64,000 nucleotides of DNA, from positions 1,426,001-1,490,000 of the forward strand of contig NZ_CP101283.1 in assembly GCF_024298925.1 (NCBI RefSeq). The letters are read 5' to 3'. Position numbers and translations under genes: made by a program. Positions 61,448 to 64,000 of this stretch are shown in pieces (the first letter of the stretch is position 1; every line of letters begins with the position of its first letter). Below the pieces are notes generated by a model. The model made no database searches, was not told the DNA's origin, and saw only the letters and a program-made list of their open reading frames with translations. The stretch comes from Phenylobacterium sp. LH3H17. GTDB lineage: Bacteria > Pseudomonadota > Alphaproteobacteria > Caulobacterales > Caulobacteraceae.

Positions 61448-61573
61448 CCTTGGCTTGCCTGCGACAGGTCGAAGGCGAGACTAGGCTTGGCCGGTTAAGA
61501 TTCTTTTCCGAACGGGAATTCGGCTTCCGCGGACACGCAGGGGTTGTCGCGGCGCTCGGCGGGCGGTCGTCGC

Positions 61574-62305
61574 CTAGTAGGCGTTGGGATCGCGCAGCAT
61601 GAGCGGCAGGGTCTTGACCGCGATCATCAGGTCGAGGCCGAGCGACCAGCGGTCGATATAGGCGTTGTCGGCGCCGATGCGGTCGGCCATCTGCTTCAGT
61701 TCGCGGATCTCGCCTCGGTAGCCGCTGATCTGTGCGAAGCCGGTCAGGCCGGGACGGGCGCGGAAGCGGTCGCCATAGGTGGGGATCCGCTCGCTATAGA
61801 ACTGGTCGTGGGCGATGGCGTGCGGGCGCGGACCGACGATCGACATGTCGCCCACCAGGACATTGAAGAGCTGGGGCAGCTCGTCGAGGCTCAGCTTGCG
61901 CAGGACCGCGCCGATCTGAGTGACCCGCGCATCGTTCTTGGTGGCTTGCCGTACGTTGTCGGCGTCCTCGACCACGGTCATGGTGCGCAGCTTGTAGATG
62001 GTGAACACTTGGCCGCGAAGGCCCGTGCGGCGCTGGCGGAACAGGGCCGCGCCGGGGGAGTCCAGCCGGATCAGCATGGCGAGCATCACCAGCAACGGCA
62101 GGAAGACGAGCAGGGCGCTCGAGGCCACGAGGATATCGAACAGCCGCTTGGCGATGCTGGTGGCCACCGGGAGCGGCGGCAGCAGGCGCTCGTCGGGGAC
62201 ATCGCGGTCCTCGGGCGGCCGGCCCCGGCGAAGCGGCGTGACAGCATGCTGCAGCGTCGCGTGCTGCGCCGCCGCCTGCCGATCCGAATGCGCCGCGTCA
62301 AACAT
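61574..62305 (-). CDS. Polyprenyl-phosphate sugar phosphotransferase (initiating, PssY/HfsE-like)
   Basis: 243 residues from ATG 62305; the frame is open to 62431 but that extension looks non-coding. One membrane helix (ILVASSALLVFLPLLVMLAM), then the bacterial sugar transferase core: LFRQRRTGLRGQVFTIYKLR, TMTVVEDADNV, LRKLSLDELPQLFNVLVGDM, SIVGPRPHA, RARPGLTGFAQISGYRGE. It adds the first sugar-1-phosphate to undecaprenyl phosphate in exopolysaccharide (possibly holdfast-like) synthesis. The N-terminal sensor domain of long forms is absent. Confidence 0.9.
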   Translation of the reverse strand: MFDAAHSDRQAAAQHATLQHAVTPLRRGRPPEDRDVPDERLLPPLPVATSIAKRLFDILVASSALLVFLPLLVMLAMLIRLDSPGAALFRQRRTGLRGQVFTIYKLRTMTVVEDADNVRQATKNDARVTQIGAVLRKLSLDELPQLFNVLVGDMSIVGPRPHAIAHDQFYSERIPTYGDRFRARPGLTGFAQISGYRGEIRELKQMADRIGADNAYIDRWSLGLDLMIAVKTLPLMLRDPNAY

Positions 62306-62469
62306 CCTAATGCCCGCTAGACAGTCCACGCTCGTGACTATCGCGGAAACTGGTAACGGTTTTTTAGCCACGATCAACTTTCCGCACGTCGGGCACGAAT
62401 TTTTAACCGCGGCTGCGTTCTTATTGAGCACGGTCGAGAAGCGGCCGTCGTCTTGGGAACTTGAGGTCG

Positions 62470-62622
62470 ATGGGCGCGAAAGCTGTCATTGCTTCGATGC
62501 CGCGCACCGCGCAGGCCCGAACGGCGCGTCTGCCTGTGGGCGTTGGGCTCGCGGTCGGCGCCTTCGCGTCGCTGGGCCTCTGGGCGGCCATCATCGTCGG
62601 GGTCCGCGGCCTGATCTCCTGA
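62470..62622 (+). CDS. Small single-span membrane protein (50 residues)
   Basis: From ATG 62470, with GAGG four bases upstream, the frame encodes MGAKAVIASMPRTAQARTAR, then a transmembrane helix (GVGLAVGAFASLGLWAAIIV), and stops at TGA 62620-62622. It is divergent from the sugar transferase. The good ribosome binding site and clean membrane topology support it. Family not recognised. Confidence 0.5.
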   Translation: MGAKAVIASMPRTAQARTARLPVGVGLAVGAFASLGLWAAIIVGVRGLIS

Positions 62623-62901
62623 TCCCGGTGGTCAGCTTTCGCGAGTAAGGTCGAGCTTAAAGCCGCCGCCGCCGCACGTTTCAGTGATCGCCGCCAAGTT
62701 TACCTTAAGAATTTCACTCTAGGTTGACGGCTCGGACCGCACGCCGCAAGGCGTCCGCGGGCCGGCTGTTCCGGGGGCGTCCAAATGGGCGTTCCATCCG
62801 TGCCGTACAGAGGTTTGACCTTTGCACGGCCGGCGGGTCTGATCTAAGGGACAGGCTTCGGGCTTGCCCGACACGCAGTACGGCGCTTGGGGGTTGATGG
62901 C

Positions 62902-63147
62902 GTGCAGACGATCTACGATTGGGTGACGGTCGCCATCTTCGCGGGACTGGTCGTGCTGTTCCTGCACCGCTCCACGGCGCAGGAAGAGCCGAAGGACAAC
63001 GTCTTCCAGTACCTGCCGGCCTGCATCGGCTGCGCGGCGGCCAACTATGTCGGCAACGAGGGGCAGGGCGGTCTCGCCTTCCTGATCATCCTCGTGGTCC
63101 TGGCCTATGTCGCCTGGGTGCTGAAGCCCTTCAACCTGAAATTCTGA
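62902..63147 (+). CDS. XrtV sorting-system accessory-like small membrane protein
   Basis: 81 residues from GTG 62902 (GGGGG upstream). Two hydrophobic segments: IYDWVTVAIFAGLVVLFLHR and LAFLIILVVLAYVAWVLKPF, joined by a loop with PKDNVFQYLPACIGCAAANY and VGNEGQGG. This pattern matches, as I recall, the small accessory protein of the XrtV exosortase system. No exosortase gene is inside the window, so it may lie to the right. Confidence 0.6.
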   Translation: MQTIYDWVTVAIFAGLVVLFLHRSTAQEEPKDNVFQYLPACIGCAAANYVGNEGQGGLAFLIILVVLAYVAWVLKPFNLKF

Positions 63148-63361
63148 GCTCCCCGGAAGCGGAGCGACGTGCTTGAGGTCGGGCGTCGGTCAGTGAGCTT
63201 GTCCGCTTTAACTGGCGAAACTGGGCAATTAACGTTGACTCAACTGCGGGCGGTTTAAGATTTCGCCACATTCGCCGTGTTTAGGATGGTCGGTCAGAAT
63301 TCTCTGATCTAGACCGAGCGGTGCTGCTAGCGCATCGCCGCATAGGGTGCTTGGAGGCTCC

Positions 63362-64000
63362 GTGAGTTGGATCAACAGGTTGTTGGGACGCCGGCCGAGG
63401 GCTGCCCAAGGGGCGCAGTCCGGCCCGGTGTTCTCCGTGGCGCCGCTCGCCGCACCCAGCCGTGACGAGACCGGCGGCAAGAAGGCCGGCGCCGCGTCGC
63501 AGTTCCCGCGCTTCCAGTCGACGGCCGGCGACCAGCTCTCCACGCGCCTGACCGACCGCTTCGCGGCGACGCGTATCAAGCTGCGCAGCGCCTTCACGCC
63601 CTCCCAGCCGATCACCGACCGGCGCATGTTCGCTGGACGCATCGATGTCCTGACCACCCTGATCCGCTCGCTGGAAGACCAGCGCGTGCACGTGATCATC
63701 TATGGCGAGCGCGGAATCGGTAAGACCTCGCTGGTCCACGTGCTGACCCAGGCCGCCCAGGACGCCCGCTACATCGTGGTCTACTGCTCATGCGGCGCGG
63801 GCTCGAACTTCGACGAGATCTTCCGCGCGGTCGCCGCCGACATTCCGCTGCTGTTCCATTCGGGCTTCGCGCCCACCGCCGAGCAGGCTGAGCGCGGCGG
63901 CTCGCTGGCCGACCTGCTGCCCGCGGGACCGCTTTCGCCGCGACTGGTGGCCGACCTGTTCGCCAAGCTGACGGGCACCCGGGTGCTGGTGGTGCTGGAC
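63362..64000 (+). CDS. AAA ATPase, N-terminal part (runs off the right edge)
   Basis: Open from GTG 63362 (GGAGG four bases before it) to the end of the window: 213 residues without a stop. A variable N terminus precedes FTPSQPITDRRMFAGRIDVL, then IIYGERGIGKTSLVHVLTQA (Walker A near residue 115) and RVLVVLD at the edge (start of Walker B). The order resembles ORC/Cdc6-type and exosortase-linked AAA ATPases. With its neighbours it opens a right-hand exopolysaccharide/exosortase locus. Partial. Confidence 0.75.
   Translation, partial: MSWINRLLGRRPRAAQGAQSGPVFSVAPLAAPSRDETGGKKAGAASQFPRFQSTAGDQLSTRLTDRFAATRIKLRSAFTPSQPITDRRMFAGRIDVLTTLIRSLEDQRVHVIIYGERGIGKTSLVHVLTQAAQDARYIVVYCSCGAGSNFDEIFRAVAADIPLLFHSGFAPTAEQAERGGSLADLLPAGPLSPRLVADLFAKLTGTRVLVVLD

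Noticed and set aside
1..64000. CRISPR array
   Set aside because: No regularly spaced direct repeats with unique spacers were seen; the TTACACA cluster and the hairpin repeat do not fit.

Overview
The window is high-GC DNA whose gene families (MucR with a degenerate zinc finger, DUF2853-OmpA, DUF937, an XrtV-type exosortase accessory protein, Ti-type TraA) point to an alphaproteobacterium of the Caulobacterales, such as Phenylobacterium or Caulobacter. This comes from reading translations and recalling families; no database was searched.

There are two parts with a sharp junction. Bases 1 to about 47,663 look like the right-hand part of an integrated mobile island. It ends in the 3' portion of a tRNA-Leu(UAA) gene that lacks its 5' acceptor strand (47591-47663), next to an AT-rich strip with three short direct repeats. 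The intact tRNA and the integrase should lie left of the window. From about 47.7 kb the genes are ordinary chromosomal ones (YhhN, OmpA, RadC, Map, SfsA, CinA-like), followed from 60.5 kb by the start of an exopolysaccharide/exosortase locus.

Island layout. 0.6-5 kb: hydrolase/TetR pair, XRE regulator, ECF sigma factor, a candidate small RNA, MucR. 5-12.4 kb: plasmid/ICE-type genes (ParB-like protein behind a palindrome-dense leader, DUF2188-like, excalibur protein, a frameshifted gene, DUF736, ArdC antirestriction protein, small hypotheticals). 12.4-20 kb: stress and envelope genes (two receiver proteins, a CVNH-like secreted protein, a peroxiredoxin, a DsbA-like protein, a Spy/CpxP-like protein) and three copies of a three-hairpin palindromic repeat. 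20.2-27.8 kb: a defence-like block (nitrilase-like protein, Pycsar operon, fused nucleotidyltransferase-HEPN protein). 27.9-33.6 kb: conjugation genes traG, traD, traC and divergent traA, with a candidate oriT between traC and traA and a DUF6118 gene after traA. 33.7-47.5 kb: catabolic and sensory cargo (AraC, TonB receptor, tannase-like esterase, hydrolase, MFS exporter, cupin, LysR, hybrid histidine kinase). No mating-pore (trb/virB) genes are visible, so the element looks mobilizable rather than self-transmissible, unless they lie outside the window.

The most interesting system is the minus-strand operon 26133-22752. A class III cyclase with one intact and one degenerate catalytic domain is followed by an E2-like protein with a SEC-C motif, then by a cyclic-nucleotide-binding/TIR effector. 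Cyclase plus CNB-TIR is the Pycsar anti-phage architecture. The overlapping E2-like gene between them is not part of the minimal Pycsar pair as I know it and suggests a conjugation-regulated variant. A nitrilase-fold protein and an unrecognised gene sit beside it, and a nucleotidyltransferase-HEPN protein lies between it and traG, where trb genes would normally be expected.
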